Positions 1-11,821 of a DNA stretch of 64,000 bases are shown one piece after another; positions within the stretch are counted from its first letter, which is position 1, and each line of letters starts with the position of its first letter. Below the pieces are notes generated by a model, which was not told the origin of the DNA, searched no databases, and saw only the letters and a list, made by a program, of their open reading frames with translations. Source of the DNA: Mermis nigrescens (Eukaryota; Nematoda; Enoplea; Mermithida; Mermithidae); assembly GCA_036768485.1 (NCBI GenBank), contig JAVLUZ010000142.1, positions 18,225,735 to 18,289,734 on the forward strand, given 5' to 3'. The translations under genes were made by a program, and so were the position numbers.

Positions 1-205
1 AGTTGGTCGTCCCCCTATCCTCCCAAAGCCAGAAACCTTTTGACACCCCCTGATTTTTGGAAAAATCAAAATTTTTGCCGCTTTGAGTGTTTTTGGCGTT
101 TTTGGCCGAAGATTGGAGGTCATTTACCCCCCCCGCCCCTAAAAATGGCCGGGGACCCCTACCCAGATTTTCGAGCTGTTATATGCATGCTCCCAGACCA
201 CCACA
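1..205 (+). repeat. Fragment of family I repeat
   Basis: This stretch resembles the internal part of the family I element near 47340-47660 (the same run of 'gtcatttacccccc', 'aaaatggccg' and a 'tgcatg' end). It is cut by the window edge. No coding sense was found; the 72-codon ORF here is low-complexity translation of the repeat. Confidence 0.5.
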
Positions 206-628
206 CCCATATGTGACACCGACTGTCATATTGCAGTTAAGACGAAAATACATGATCAAACATTTCAGGCTGATTTTCGCCCATGAAATGCCAACGATGG
301 TTTAGATTACACTCGTATGATTAAAGAAATAGCAAATTACGTAAACTAACTTAATTTTATCCTTCATGATTCTGTCATTTATAACGCGGAAGTATGCAAT
401 ACGTGTAGTTTACTGTCTAATTCTGCAAAGCATAAATGTGACAGCCCCCTCCTCTCCCCCAAGATGGATTTTTCACCCCCTCCCCCACTTTTGAGCAAAA
501 AATTGCTTTTGAGCCATTGTTCGTGAATGTTTTGCTTTTTTTGGCTTGAAAATAGAAGCAATTTATCCATAGCGGCACAAAATCAGATCCGGCAGATGAT
601 CAGTTAAATCCCAGAAATTCAGAAGAGT

Positions 629-975
629 TTATTTAGTGTTCACGCTTTTTTGCTAGTCAAACGATGATGATGGTCTAAATATCCTATATAAAACGCTTTG
701 AGTGGTAATATCGCATTTTTGAGCATATTTAGTTCATTTTGACTGCAATATATGTATCCTCTTAAACACTAAAAAATATAGAAATTTACCAATTTAGCCA
801 TAAAATTTTGATTTTTCTACATCATTTAAACTCAATTTTGTACGCTTTTTGAGTAATCGGAAAAATTGTGACATTTTTACTTCTTAACCTCAAAAGTGAT
901 TTATAAAGTGTTCTGCTAGTTCAAAATCACGGGACAATACCTGCCTGGCTGACCCTTCAGCGGAAAGGGGTTAAT
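629..975 (+). repeat. Degenerate family C repeat
   Basis: The order of blocks (a 'ttcacgcttttttgct' block, 'tattttgactgca', 'acactaaaaaat', 'tttttgagtaa', then 'gctgacccttcag') is the same as in the complete family C elements at 2560 and 23444. No intact ends or TSD were seen. The flanking 230-628 and 976-1060 hold nothing I recognise. Confidence 0.5.
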
Positions 976-1059
976 GGAGTCAAGTTTGAACTCGATGTGG
1001 AGATCTTAGAAAACTTAAAGAACTTAATTAAAAGTTAGAACTTTTATGCTCTATAAAGA

Positions 1060-1183
1060 TAGAGCATCGTCAGAAACGCCGAAAAACGATATTTTTGACG
1101 CATACCCACCGTTTTTAAGCCCAAAAAGGCACTTTAAAATTTCAACCCCCCCAGTATTCCGCTGCTGTGCATGTATGGTTACG
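1060..1183 (+). repeat. Fragment of family Q repeat
   Basis: It ends in 'gctgctgtgcatgtatgg' after a C-rich run, like the right end of the complete Q element at 28457-28838, and carries the 'cgtcagaaacgcc' block of that family. The left half is missing. Confidence 0.4.
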
Positions 1184-1290
1184 TCCCTGATGGGATGTGT
1201 TCTGATGACTTAAAGCTTTAGGCCATATTTAGTCAGGCTTAAGTATATTGTGACCGGGATGAAATGAATTTATAAACTATGTGTGGTTAC

Positions 1291-1457
1291 CAACGCATTT
1301 CTTGGTGAAATCCAACGGCAGTGACATTTTTCGCAACACCTTCATAATTTACGACTGGATTCGACTGATTCGCGGCATTAACGTCATACATGCGAATATG
1401 TTGATAGCTCGCGGCCGCTAAAAGTAGTCTATCAGACGAAATAGCCATGGCATTAAC
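1291..1457 (-). CDS. mlst8: LST8 homologue, second coding exon
   Basis: WD40 protein LST8 is the small stabilising subunit of TORC1 and TORC2 that binds the mTOR kinase domain. Reading the minus strand, an acceptor (cttttag) precedes [20 protein letters not shown], then [20 protein letters not shown] and [15 protein letters not shown]. This matches the end of WD repeat 1 and the start of repeat 2 in LST8 proteins, including the hallmark YQHIRMYD. The exon ends after two bases of a Trp codon at a GTAACC donor. It joins in phase 0 to the exon at 4211-4351 across a 2.75-kb intron. The rest of the roughly 320-residue protein must lie left of the window. The family match is recalled, not searched. 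Confidence 0.88.
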
Positions 1458-2319
1458 CTAAAAGATTTTTTGACCAAAAATTGATGCATATCTAATGTCA
1501 CAATTTTGTTACCCAACAAAATTTCGGAAAAGGACTTCGAAATCAAAATATCAGTATAATTTGTAGGAAAATAACGAGGCAATTTTCAATGCTCACACTG
1601 TGCACACATTTGCAAGAAAGTAAGATTATTTTTGTTTGATAGCCTAATATTTTTTATCAAATAATTTATTTCGAGAATTTTCAGCAAAGAATATGAATGG
1701 CGGATACAAAGCTATTATTTTTCGTTGATATACAGAATGTATAAAGAGGGGCGCACGCAAGGTTTTTTAAGCGGGTAGTCCTAAAACAGCTAATCCATTA
1801 GCCGAGAGATATTCGGAGCCAAAGGTGCATGTACTCATAATAAAGGACATGTTGTGACCAATCTGACCATGCTTTAACCATCAAATTTATTAATCAAATT
1901 TTTAATTTTCTGGTTTTCTGATAAAATCACATATCTTGTGAAGTCAGACTTCACAGAAGGCCGATGATATACAAGGTGTAAAAAGGCAAAACGCTGACAT
2001 TTTCAGCACTTTGTATGACATAAATCATAAGTGTTGTGAGAACCTAATAGATGTCATATATGCACATACATACGAAAAATTAGAAATTCAAATTAAAAAT
2101 GGCTGTGACTTGAAGTTAGAAATTCTTTTTTTACTCTATACAGTCACGTGTCATGCCTACAGGTAGGCAATGCTGCGCCACCCACGCCACCGGTTGGCGC
2201 CAGAAGGCACTTCGGTACCTTCAGAACCCCAGCTGGGTGGCGCCAGAAAAAACAGTTTTTGATTGGGAGGAGGGAATAGAATTTTCGGACCCAAAAATAA
2301 AAAGTGAGAAAATGATACA

Positions 2320-3155
2320 ACCAACCAACTAGCCAACAAACCAACCAAACAACCAACCAACTAGCCAGCCAAAAATCAACTAACCGGCCAACTAACCAGC
2401 CAACTAGCCAACCAAATAACCATGGAACCACCTGCTCAACCAAACAACAAACCAACTGGCCTAACAAACAACCAACCTACCAACCAACGGCCAACCGCTC
2501 AACCAACCAACTAGCCAACCAACCAACTAACCGGCCAAACCAGCCAGCCAACTAGCCAACATAGGTGCACAAGGTCAGGGTCGGCAGGGGGGGTGAAATG
2601 CCAAAAATTTAAAACAGTAAATTTAACGTTCACGATTTTTTGCTGTTTTAATGATCAAGATGGTCAAAATAGCCTATAAAACGTTTTTTCGTGTTAATAA
2701 CACATTTTAAAAGCATTTTTAGTCCATTTTGACTGCATTATATCACTTTTAACACTAAAAAATGCAAAAATTTATCAATTTTGGGCGCTTTTTGAGTAAA
2801 AGTACTTAAAAGTACTAATCTGGCGCGAAGCGCCGAAAAATTTTGATATTTTTACTGATTTTGATGTCAAAAATGATACAGAACAAGACCGGTTTGCTCA
2901 AAATCGCCGGACAGTACCGGTCTAGCTGACCCCTCAGGGGGGTTATACTCCCCCTATGTGCATGTGTGCTAGCCAACCGCTCAACCAACCAACTACCCAA
3001 CCATCGGCCAAACAACCAACTAGCCAACCATCGGCCAAACAATCAACCAACTAGCCAACCAACCAACCAACCGGCCAACCAACCAACCAACTAGCCAACC
3101 AACCAACCAACCAACCGGCCAAACAACCGACCAACTAGTCAACCAACCAACCAAC
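2320..3155. repeat. CCAA-based degenerate simple repeat
   Basis: Long runs of CCAACCAACTAGCCAACC-type sequence lie at 2320-2559 and 2969-3155, in the same orientation on both sides of an inserted family C element. Translations of the opposite strand give Gly-Trp-Leu-Val repeats that are artefacts of the repeat. The flanks share 'cggtaccttcagaacc' at 2212 and 3175, so the block may lie inside an older element. Confidence 0.8.
2560..2968 (+). mobile_element. Family C hAT-type MITE, complete
   Basis: It is 409 bp long and bounded by CTAGCCAA at 2552-2559 and 2969-2976, an 8-bp duplication typical of hAT elements. The left end is CATAGGTGCACAAGGTCAGG and the right end CCCTATGTGCATGTGTG. It carries one hairpin block (ggcgcgaagcgcc) near 2822. 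The motif CTAGCCAA also occurs in the surrounding simple repeat, so here the TSD alone is weak, but the copy at 23444 has exactly the same length. Confidence 0.8.
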
Positions 3156-4210
3156 CTCAACAAAAGGGACCCCGGTACCTTCAGAACCAAAATCCATAGC
3201 CCAGGTATGGTTATGCCTAGAGGAAGAAGCATCGCTACATTTCAGAGAATCTGGCACAAAGCGCCAAAAATCTAAGAAAAATCTAGCCATAAAAACTGGG
3301 AAAAGTTATAACACATCATATTTTCCCCCTCAAGCTTTGTACTCTTAAAGCAACAGGTTTGAAATTTCCGAAATTTCGGAATCAGGTACCTGCTTTATGT
3401 GAAAAGATTTTTTCCTTCATCATGTGAATCATTCCCGGATTGTTTTCTGATTCTGTAATTTTGCACTCGACACTTTAATCGTATAAAATTGACATTTTGT
3501 CAGCTGTTAAACAAACTACAAATAAAAAATAAACGCCTCAACTTTTAAGATTTACTCATAAAATGATGCAATACGTCTTACATTGCCTTCACTTTTAAAA
3601 AAATTGGGGCTAGGGGAAGGCAGTCACTCATATCCCTGCGTAAGATCGTAGATATAAACTATTTATTGGGAAGTTTTTAAGGTTCTTCAGAAAAAAGAAG
3701 GCAGACGCAGCAGAATGCAACATGTCATAAAGATTCACTTTTTTAGCCTCCTATTCATCGTCAAGCGCATATCTAGACTGTGTCTTCCATTTTTCAATTG
3801 AAGAATATTTTTCTCAGAAGATAACTGATTAATCAAGCAACAATACTTCAGCTAAGAAATACTGATATCAAATGAAGGCTATGTAGATTCACATTCATTG
3901 TGCTCTACAACGGCTCTTTTTAGGCCAAGCAAATAAAAAACGGTTTTACTAATTCATGCATACATATGCCATAAAATCCGTTAAGAAATGGTCTGACTTT
4001 TAAGCGAATGCACTCAAGGTAATTCTATTTAGCTGCATGCAAATGGGGTAGTACATAAGTCGTCACTCTATTAAATAATTTCAATCAGTTTTGCTACAAG
4101 AAATGTCATTAGCAATAAAAGCTGTTAGTTTTGCAGTAATCACATTAATCCCCGAAATTATGCAAAATAAAGTATGTAGATTAACAAACATAACTGATTA
4201 AGGCACAAAC

Positions 4211-4351
4211 CTGAGACTCAGTATGTTGCAACGTCTTGATACAACTGGCGTTGGCAACATTCCAGAATTTAATCGTATGATCATAACCAGCCGTAGCAAA
4301 TATAACAGATAAATTTGGCATCGATCGAACATCGACTGTTTCTCGCAGCAT
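4211..4351 (-). CDS. mlst8: LST8 homologue, first coding exon
   Basis: On the minus strand this encodes MLRETVDVRS, then MPNLSVIFATAGYDHTIKFW and NVANASCIKTLQHTESQ. It is the first blade of the LST8 propeller, with the family motif ATAGYDHT-FW and an HTESQ end just before the exon junction. The exon stops at a GTTTGT donor in phase 0. The start could be the ATG at 4351 or the in-frame ATG at 4321; only the second lies next to conserved sequence. There is also a possible acceptor at about 4378, so a 5'-untranslated exon cannot be excluded. Confidence 0.87.
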
Positions 4352-4626
4352 GTTGAGCAAGTAGGTAGGAACCACCTGCTACGACGAATGAATTCAAGGT
4401 AGTCGTCGTCGCGAGTGTTTTCGTCGTTCAAGCCTTACATGTCATCGAAATGCTCTGCAACAGACTCTCCGAGTTAAGCGACAAAACATGCACCGAGAAA
4501 TTGCCTGAAAAATTTATTCTTGAAATTTAAATTGACTTTTAAAAAATTTAATTTAATTTCAACTTTAGCAGAATTTTTAAAATTTAAAGGATTAAAACAA
4601 GAAATTTACGGAGGATACGTGATAAC

Positions 4627-4858
4627 CACACCTGGGCGTGGGGGTTTGGGGGTATGCATCCCCGAGAAACCAAAATACCCCCCAATTCAATTTTTGAAAT
4701 TTTTTTCGTTTTTTTCACAATTTTTTGATGCCAATGGATAGTGCTCGATGAGAAACGTTGAAAAATGGTGTTTTTTCGCCATACCACCAGGGCAATTTTT
4801 TTTGACCTTTGAAAAATCTTGCAGCCCCCTTCCAGAATTTTGGTGCTGCCCACCTATT
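4627..4858 (+). mobile_element. Family D hAT-type MITE
   Basis: It starts CACACCTGGGCGTGGGGG and ends in 'ggtgctgcccacctat'. Flanks are GTGATAAC (4619-4626) and TTGATAAC (4859-4866), 7 of 8 bases identical. It lies just upstream of the LST8 first coding exon. Confidence 0.8.
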
Positions 4859-5349
4859 TTGATAACCCTTTCAAGTTAAAATTCTCAGATTTCATAATAT
4901 AACTCTAAATTCTCAAGATTGAAAACAAGCAAATCCATGTCAAATCTTTAAGGTTTTTCACGGTAATTAAATCATCTCACACACTTCAAATTAAGCATAC
5001 AGTACCTCCACGTTGATAATTAATTTTTTCACCTTAAAGGTGCGCCCATCTATCAAACAGCAGGATGGCGGCTTATTAGAATGAATAGGTATGGTATGTA
5101 CGTATGTATGCACAGACCAAATAATCGTTTAGTTCAAAAAAAGAAAAATATCAAACTTAAGTTTAAGAGTATTTTTTTAATAATTTTAACTTTCGTAGGA
5201 TAATAATCTAGGTTGACCACATATTTGATTAGTTACTTCGCCGACTGACTGAATCATTGATAAACATGTGCAATCAAAGAAAGAGCAGGAATGCGCGAGT
5301 GCTACACATTGAAACACTTAAATGACCACAATCGAAGTTATAGAGGCTA

Positions 5350-6140
5350 GAGCCAGAGGCGTAGTCAGCATTTTGCTTTGGGGGGCACACACAAAATTTT
5401 TTTAAAGACTCTTTTGCATCAAATGCTTTGATATGGTACAGTAACGCTTTATGTACAGTAGAACTAAGCTTCTCGAACTTTAGAAGAGTAGCCAAGCGAA
5501 TTCCTGGATTTCTGACGATAGAAAAAGTGTTAAGTTGCGCTAAGCGCCGGAAATTTTTGATATTTTTACCATTTTTTGTAGAATTTACGGCCTTATTATT
5601 GACAGACAGTTTGGAGTTCATAAGTGGCGCAAAGCACTAAGAAAATGTAGTCATTTTTATCGCCCTAAACATTTTGTAGCTTCGTGAAAACTGACAGTCT
5701 GATAGAGCAGAAAAATATCTAATTTGTACAAAACAATTTTGACATAATACCACAAGTTTAGGCTTCTACGAGGAAAATTTCGAATTACTAGATTGAAGCG
5801 CTAGAATAATTCATGCAAGCTTTTAAACACAATGATGGAGCTTCAAAAGAGAAATAACGGTAAGTGACGCTTGCGCCGGAGAATTTTGACGTTTTTGCCC
5901 ATTAAACTAAATTTAAGTATATGTACCATTTTAAAGTTATACAGAACAGACAAATAATTCTAGCGCGAAGCGCCGGAAATTTTGACAAATTCCCTATCTT
6001 TTTCCTCGTTTTTTGTCCTCCCGAAAATCTTTGTACATGTACAATGAGATTTCGCGGCTGATGGGTCTATAGTAGCGCGCTCAAGCGCCTCCAGCGGGGT
6101 CCGGGGCAGAGCCCCGAAATATTCTGTAAAAAAGGCACGT
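5350..6140. repeat. Degenerate repeat with several GGCGC hairpins
   Basis: Four copies of the GGCGC-type hairpin followed by an AAATTTTTGA tract occur at about 5544, 5622, 5865 and 5963. The left edge ('aggcgtagtcagcattt') resembles the CATAGGCGTAGCC ends of other hAT MITEs in the window. No TSD was found. The interval 4867-5350 holds nothing recognised. Confidence 0.45.
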
Positions 6141-6229
6141 TAATGTTAAATAGTAACGTTGAAATTTTCGCGAAATCGGCCAAATGTTGGTTCTGAATTA
6201 AACCTAAAAACAGTTAAAATTGATCAACT

Positions 6230-6640
6230 CTGTACATATGCAAGAAACTTTTCAGTTGATTGCTGAAGTGTGAAATGCGTTCTGAGCTGAAAAGCGGTTT
6301 TCGACAACACTAAGTATACTGTAGTGTCGCAACGAGTCGCTGCCAATAGGATATAAAAAGATGTGTGAATCAATGAAAATGTTGTTCTTTTCAATTTCAG
6401 ACCCATATGTGGCCTTCTCACTAACAAGAGGTAGCTCAGAAAACAGAAAACGCGCAAAGAAAATTTGAAAATCCCTTTCAGTCAAAATAAGGTCATGTGA
6501 CCTTGTAAAGAAAAGCAAACAAAGCTGAGAATAGATAATCTGGCAGGTACCTACGCAACTACGCACTTTTATCTTGATGCTCAACAAGCATGCGCAGTTT
6601 CATTCAACGAGCAAATAGTAAATAGTGCATAAAATCACTA
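6230..6640 (-). repeat. Dispersed repeat S, copy 1
   Basis: Read on the minus strand, this matches 25330-25570 on the plus strand over more than 200 bp, including 'aaactgcgcatgcttgttga', a 'tttgttt-tcttt' block and 'gaaggccaca'. Copy 2 lies inside the F element at 24539-25776, so copy 1 is probably the core of another degraded member. The next interval, 6860-7845, shows no feature I can support. Confidence 0.5.
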
Positions 6641-7849
6641 AATTGACGTTCAGCGTTGGTTTGGCTGACTCAAGGTTCTAAACTCAATGTATCTACATAG
6701 ATAAGAATAAATGACTCGGCGCGAAGCCTCGGAAAATTTTGACGCTTTTTGCCTGTTTGATCTCAATTTTCTGCATTAGAAAAGTCAACAAAATTTCTTG
6801 AAAATTTCGGCCGGGGGCATGTGCACCCTGTGCCATCCCCCTTAGCTACACACTTGGCTAAAGCACCCACTATCTGTTACGCGCTTGGCTGGCGAAATTT
6901 CAAACTTTCCTTATTTTGCTCTGTTAGGTACTGGGTAAAATAATATAGACTAGATGAAGTGTTCATAACGGGGATTTTTCAGTATCTCACTCGAGAACAG
7001 CCATTTCACTAAATTTGAATTTTACAGTCTTTCTAGCTACTCAATTATTGTATAAATTTTGTAGCTCGATCCAAAGTTTCTGCAATCATCCTTCAAAAAC
7101 AAGAACGTTTGGACGACCTCATACGTCAGGAAAGTTTGGGCTACCCTTTTCTAGCATTTACCACCTTTTGAGGTCTGTTTATTTGTTTACTGTGCAGCTT
7201 GACAAGACCAAAAAAGTATTTTTTCCGGCAGACATTCGCGACTCAATCACTGAGTGCCGCGCAGTCTCAAATTGAATAAGAAATAATTTCTTCAATTCAT
7301 TAATGTTAATAGCCCTGCTCTCATACTGATTCCCACTGAGATTCGCAATATATGTAGAAATTCGTGCTGACATTGCTGTCAAGAAAAAGAAACTGACAAA
7401 TCAGTACTTATTTTTATGCCTAAAACGAACATTTCACAAATAACTCTAGAATAAAAAGAGATTAACTTAGTTTCAGCTTTAAGACAACTATCATTTAAAA
7501 TTTATATGCAGACAATTTGCGTAATATAAGATCCTGAAGGAATCACGTTAATTGATTGGTTGTCATCACGATTTCGAAACATGCACGTTTTATTCAACTG
7601 AGTGAATCAAATGAATAAGGTGACGTACAAAAAATTTCCAAAGCTAATAACAGCCATAAAAACGATTTCAACATTTAAATATCTATACGACGTTGTATAT
7701 ACAGATCAAAACGAGCTTTGAAAAATCATACATACTCGTATTTGAACGAGTTTATACATGTGGATAAACATTCAACAAGACAACTATAGTTTAACTAACA
7801 GAGCGTAAGATGCTGGCAGGTCAAACCTACATACATCGATACCAATCAT

Positions 7850-8320
7850 ACATGCACATAGGAGGCTGAGGGGGTATTACCTCTAGGCACGTAGCTATGG
7901 GGGAATGGGGGTCGAACCCCCAAAAATTCAGAAAAAAAACCGAAAAAATATGACTTTTTAAATGTTATTTTGTGCTATTTTTGGCCTTCTTGGACCCCCC
8001 CAAATTGGTGTTAGTCCCCCCAAAATAGGACGGCGGCTACGTGCCTAATTACCCCCATGAAAGGTCAGTCTGACAGGTAATGTCCGGTGATTTTCAGCTG
8101 ACGGAACGTTTTTGCAATAATGTGGGGACAAAAGCAGTAATATTAAAATTTTTCCAAATACTTTTATGTGCTTTTTTATTCAAAAAGCGCCCAAAATGGA
8201 TTTATTTCTATACTTTTCATTGTTAAAAACGAGATATAACGAAGTCGAAATGGACTAAACATATTTTTTAAAAGGCGATATAACCACAGAAAAGCGTTAC
8301 GTTTAATTTCGTACGTCGCA
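7850..8320 (-). mobile_element. Family C element, degraded, split by a MITE
   Basis: It begins 'catacatgcacatagg' followed by 'gagggggtattacc', the reverse orientation of family C. The sequence is interrupted at 7884-8047 and resumes with 'ggtcagtctgacagg' and 'tccggtgattttcagc'. The right end is eroded. Confidence 0.55.
7884..8047 (+). mobile_element. 164-bp hAT-type MITE (TAGGCACGTAGC family), nested
   Basis: The ends TAGGCACGTAGC and GCTACGTGCCTA are inverted repeats. Flanks ATTACCTC (7876-7883) and ATTACCCC (8048-8055) match in 7 of 8 bases. The host is a family C element, whose other copies read straight through GGTATTACCCCC at this place. Confidence 0.75.
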
Positions 8321-8373
8321 AATTAAGCGCTGAACCGCACACGATGAACATACTGAGTATCCAGTAGTTTCCT

Positions 8374-8528
8374 CAGGCACGAATCTCTGGGGGATGGGGG
8401 TTTCCGGATCCCCCCCACCCAAAATTCAGAAAAATCGGAAAAATAGGACTTTTTAAACGTTATTTACTGCTATTTTTGACCTTCTTTAAGCTTAGTCCCC
8501 CAAAATAGGACGGCCAGCTACGTGCCTG
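8374..8528 (+). mobile_element. 155-bp hAT-type MITE, same family as 7884
   Basis: Ends CAGGCACG and CGTGCCTG are inverted. Flanks AGTTTCCT (8366-8373) and AATTTCCT (8529-8536) match in 7 of 8 bases. The interior matches the 7884 copy ('ccccaaaataggacgg'). Confidence 0.75.
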
Positions 8529-8719
8529 AATTTCCTAACTAAACCATGCTAATCGTGCATCGCTTTTACATTTAATTGATTATGCAAATGATTAAACAGG
8601 TAATAGAGAAGAGACTATTCTGTTCTCGTAAAAGATTCTCTGAAATGAAAACGAATTATCACAAAAAAATTTAGTTGGAAAATATGACCTGCTAATCTGA
8701 AATCAGAAGCACAGCTTAC

Positions 8720-9215
8720 TCTATACGCATTATAAAGAGCGTGGGGGTTGGAGGTATTGCCCCACCTGAGCCTTAAAAAACTGATGACTAAACGGCCATT
8801 TTGGCCGAAAAACATTGTTGTTTAGCCTTTTTTGGGGCTCAGAAAATCAGCTATATAGCCTTTTTGGGCTCATAAAACTAGCTACATAGCTCTTTTTGCA
8901 CTCAAAAACATACCGTGTTAGCTGGGAAATGCTCTATAGAAGTCTTTTCCGAATTTCATAATGATAAATAGCTATTTTCACGACTTCAAAAAGGGATAAA
9001 TATCTATTTTTAGTCAAAAAAGGCTATATAGCTTTGTTTGTGAGTCCAAAAAGGCTAAATAGCTATGCTTGTGAGTTCAAAAAGGCTATTTAATTGCCGA
9101 AAAATGCTCAAAATCGATTGTTTTCAAGCAATACTATCGTTTTTTCGCTGTAGAACCGTTTTAGTTATTTACCAATTTTCGATTCCCCCTGAAAATTTGA
9201 TCTTGCGCACCTAAT
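8720..9215 (+). repeat. Family G repeat with GCTATATAGC arrays
   Basis: It contains a run of imperfect units of the form 'aaaaaggctatatagctatt', in which the self-complementary core GCTATATAGC recurs. The right end 'gaccttgcgcacctaa' matches that of the G copy at 18187-18636. No convincing TSD. Confidence 0.6.
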
Positions 9216-9454
9216 CCGCAAGGCTGTCCCATTGTGATTACACTCGACAACGAGGCACATAGAAGCACAATCGAACCAAGACCTCCAATTGGGTAAAAAA
9301 ATCAATAATGCACTTCAGATTTCTTCGAAATCAAATTTAAAAAACTACCAAAAACAGCGACCGCAGCGGAATCGGTAAATTAAACGCGAAATAAGGATAC
9401 GAATCGTTTAAACAAAATTACAGCGAAATTAAACAAAAATAAAACATCAAGCTT

Positions 9455-9649
9455 TTAAATATTGGAAAAGCCTTGCCAAGTGTTGTGGCACTGAGCCGGC
9501 ATTTGTCTGACTTGTTTCTCAAGCTGCTTCCAATTTCTTTTCTTTTTACGAGCGTTGCGCCGCCGTTTTTCCTCATCGCTGCTGCCATCTTCGTCGCCGC
9601 TCGATTCGAAATCCTCCACGTCAAATATAGGCGCGTCGTCCAAAAACGC
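9455..9649 (-). CDS. SAM-Tudor protein, exon 7 (C-terminus and stop)
   Basis: An acceptor (gcttttag) opens AFLDDAPIFDVEDFESSGDE, then DGSSDEEKRRRNARKKKRNW, then KQLEKQVRQMPAQCHNTWQG and FSNI before a TAA stop. The acidic stretch followed by a lysine/arginine cluster looks like a nuclear-localisation or RNA-contact tail. Phase 0 agrees with the donor of the exon at 9939. The opposite-strand ORF over this region is a shadow. Confidence 0.72.
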   Translation of the reverse strand, partial: AFLDDAPIFDVEDFESSGDEDGSSDEEKRRRNARKKKRNWKQLEKQVRQMPAQCHNTWQGFSNI

Positions 9650-9734
9650 CTAAAAGCGAGCGAAAATAATTTGATTTGAAAAAATTAAGTTCCACCGACT
9701 GATTAGAAAATCACAGTCAAAACATTTTAAAATA

Positions 9735-9845
9735 ATACTTATATCACACAAGGGAGAAGGGGGCATATATACCATATTTTGTGAGCCCAAAAGAGACTCT
9801 TTGAAATTTTGAACTCCCCCCAGAATTTCCATGCTGTGCACGTCT
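9735..9845 (+). repeat. Family Q fragment in intron 6
   Basis: The short intron between exons 6 and 7 is largely this piece, which ends 'cagaatttccatgctgtgca' like the Q element at 28457. Confidence 0.5.
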
Positions 9846-9938
9846 GCTCATGATCAACGAAATCGATTAGATAAAATATTATAAAAGATTCGAAGAAACT
9901 CCTTCGCAGTCAATAAGTATCCATTTAATAATATTTAC

Positions 9939-10066
9939 TTCCATAATATTAGCGTACTGTCCCTTCTTGAATTTTTCTTCTTTCAATTGAAATTCTTCAC
10001 GGCTAACCGTTGTACTTGGGAAATAATTATGATATGTTAAATCGTCGGCCAGTTCCGCGGAAGTCA
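9939..10066 (-). CDS. SAM-Tudor protein, exon 6
   Basis: The acceptor tttttctgcag is followed by two bases that complete an ATG codon begun by exon 5. The coding reads MTSAELADDLTYHNYFPSTT, then VSREEFQLKEEKFKKGQYAN and IME, ending at a GTAAAT donor in phase 0. Both junction phases fit the neighbouring exons, which is the main support. I recognise no named domain here. Confidence 0.68.
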
Positions 10067-10129
10067 CTGCAGAAAAACGTAACACGTATGTAATTATGAG
10101 AAATATGAGAAGAACGGGAAGGACAGCAG

Positions 10130-11211
10130 GCCCAGACTAGCCGATATTTAAGGAGAGCCGAGGGATTAAGTCACCCCTCCCAGAATGAAAAATATATAAT
10201 TTCAATAAGATCCCTGAAAAAACTTGAAAATGTATGAAGTCCACTAAAATATCCTAAAAGCCGCGGCTTGACCTAGATATACTTAATACGTTAAAGTAAA
10301 TCAATCCCGTTATTGTTTTTCTTTACAAAACTCAAAACTGAATACGAACAATAAAAAATTCTAAATTGTTTTAATTTGAGCTTACCCCCGCCGCTGAAAG
10401 AAATCAGTCATGCAAACAGTTAAAACAATAGTTTTTGTAAAAAGAAACAATAATTTTTTAAATTTTTTGGAATTTTTTATTCACGATATTTCACCTCCAC
10501 TCGTGATTTTGGCCGTGCATTCATTTCTTCCTCACTTGGCTGTGGACTTATTTCTTTTGCATTTTTTATTTTTTTAGATTTTTCTAAACAAATTAGGTAC
10601 TATTGACTCATTTTGGACAAAAAGCTAGATTTTTGTATTTTTGACTTACTTAAAAACAAGTTTTTCAATTTTGCTCAATGATTAAGCGGTTACTTGTCTA
10701 TGATAACTGTCGACGAACACATTTCAAAATTTATAGCAGCAGTGCCTAAGACTGTGTTACTGTATAAGCTTAGGTACAAAAAAGTAGGGGTGGGGTGGTG
10801 GTCACTGGTCATAGGTTTAAGGAATTCCTTGAACCACACACAATATAGTGCAAAAAGTAATCAAAACATGAGTTCTTACTAACTTAAAACTCCATCACGA
10901 CCATCCTATATATACGTAGCTCTTTAAAATTTTTGGTTTTTCAGAAAAAAATTTTAAGTAAAAAATGTATTTTTGAAATAAAATAGCAGATGGTATTCGT
11001 TTTAAACCACTTTTATGTCAATAATTGAATTTGTATGACAAACGTTTAATCTTTAAAGCGAATGCACAATACGATAAGAATATTTCTATTTTTCCAGAAA
11101 ACTATCGGCTCCTAATGAGAATTTGAACGAGTGAATTATATTTCCAGCAATTTAGTGAACAGCTTTATCGCAATATTTTATACTTTTAACTTAATCATTT
11201 ATATGTATGTA
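10130..11211. other. Intron 5 sequence, no gene recognised
   Basis: The part 10130-10490 has the look of a degraded element ('cccagactagccg' edge, 'cacccctcccagaatg'). The rest is AT-rich with no repeat family, RNA or coding exon that I can support. Confidence 0.4.
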
Positions 11212-11821
11212 CAGGGGCGTAACCAGCCGGGGGCGGGGGCTCAGCCACCCCCCCCGAAATGAAAAAATATTTTTATTTTTCACAGGGGTCCCCCAAAGGA
11301 AAAAATTCAAAATTCTCAGAGTCAACTAAAAGGACAGCCACAATGCGTTTTTAGCACACTTTTTAGCCTCTAAACTCGAAATTTTTCGGCGCTTAGCGCC
11401 GGATTTCTTATTTTCTATCTTTCTAACTTTAGAAGCCCAGATTTGACTTAAAAATAGCGAATATGTCGAAAATTTTCGGCGCTTCGCGCCGATTTATTAT
11501 TTTCTGCATTGGTTTTCTTTGTAAAACCGCAAAATTAAATGCAAATAAAAGAATTTCGAAATGTTTTGGAGTCAAGCTTTAACTTGATATTGAAAAATAA
11601 ATTATACCGATAGGTTGAAAGATATATTTTTGATGTCCAAGTTTGAAATCAAGCAATAAAATTTTTTAATTTTTGTTGAAATTTTTACTTCACATGGCAT
11701 AGATCTCGTCAAGAAACGCTCAAAAATGCCGGTATTCTCGCGTATCTCCTAATGGTCCCCGAGATAAAGGACTTTAAAAATTTTGGCCCCCCCCTGAAGT
11801 AAAATCCTGGTTACGCCCCTG
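11212..11821 (+). mobile_element. hAT-type MITE, CAGGGGCGTAACC ends
   Basis: The 610-bp element has inverted ends CAGGGGCGTAACCAG and CTGGTTACGCCCCTG and a perfect 8-bp TSD, TGTATGTA, at 11204-11211 and 11822-11829. Two GGCGC hairpins lie at about 11383 and 11474. It sits in intron 5 of the SAM-Tudor gene. Confidence 0.88.

Larger units (their letters stand above)
1458..4210 (-). other. LST8 intron 1, filled with repeats
   Basis: This intron separates the two LST8 coding exons. The parts 1458-2140 and 3240-4200 show no gene or repeat I recognise. The part 2140-3240 is a CCAA-type simple-repeat block carrying a family C insertion, described separately. Confidence 0.7.

Noticed and set aside
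2144..3232. Minus-strand ORFs rich in Gly-Trp-Leu-Val
   Set aside because: They translate the CCAA simple repeat and cross the family C insertion; no protein family.
7015..7382. ORFs on both strands (86 and 67 codons)
   Set aside because: They overlap antisense and neither shows a known motif; I cannot say which, if any, is real.
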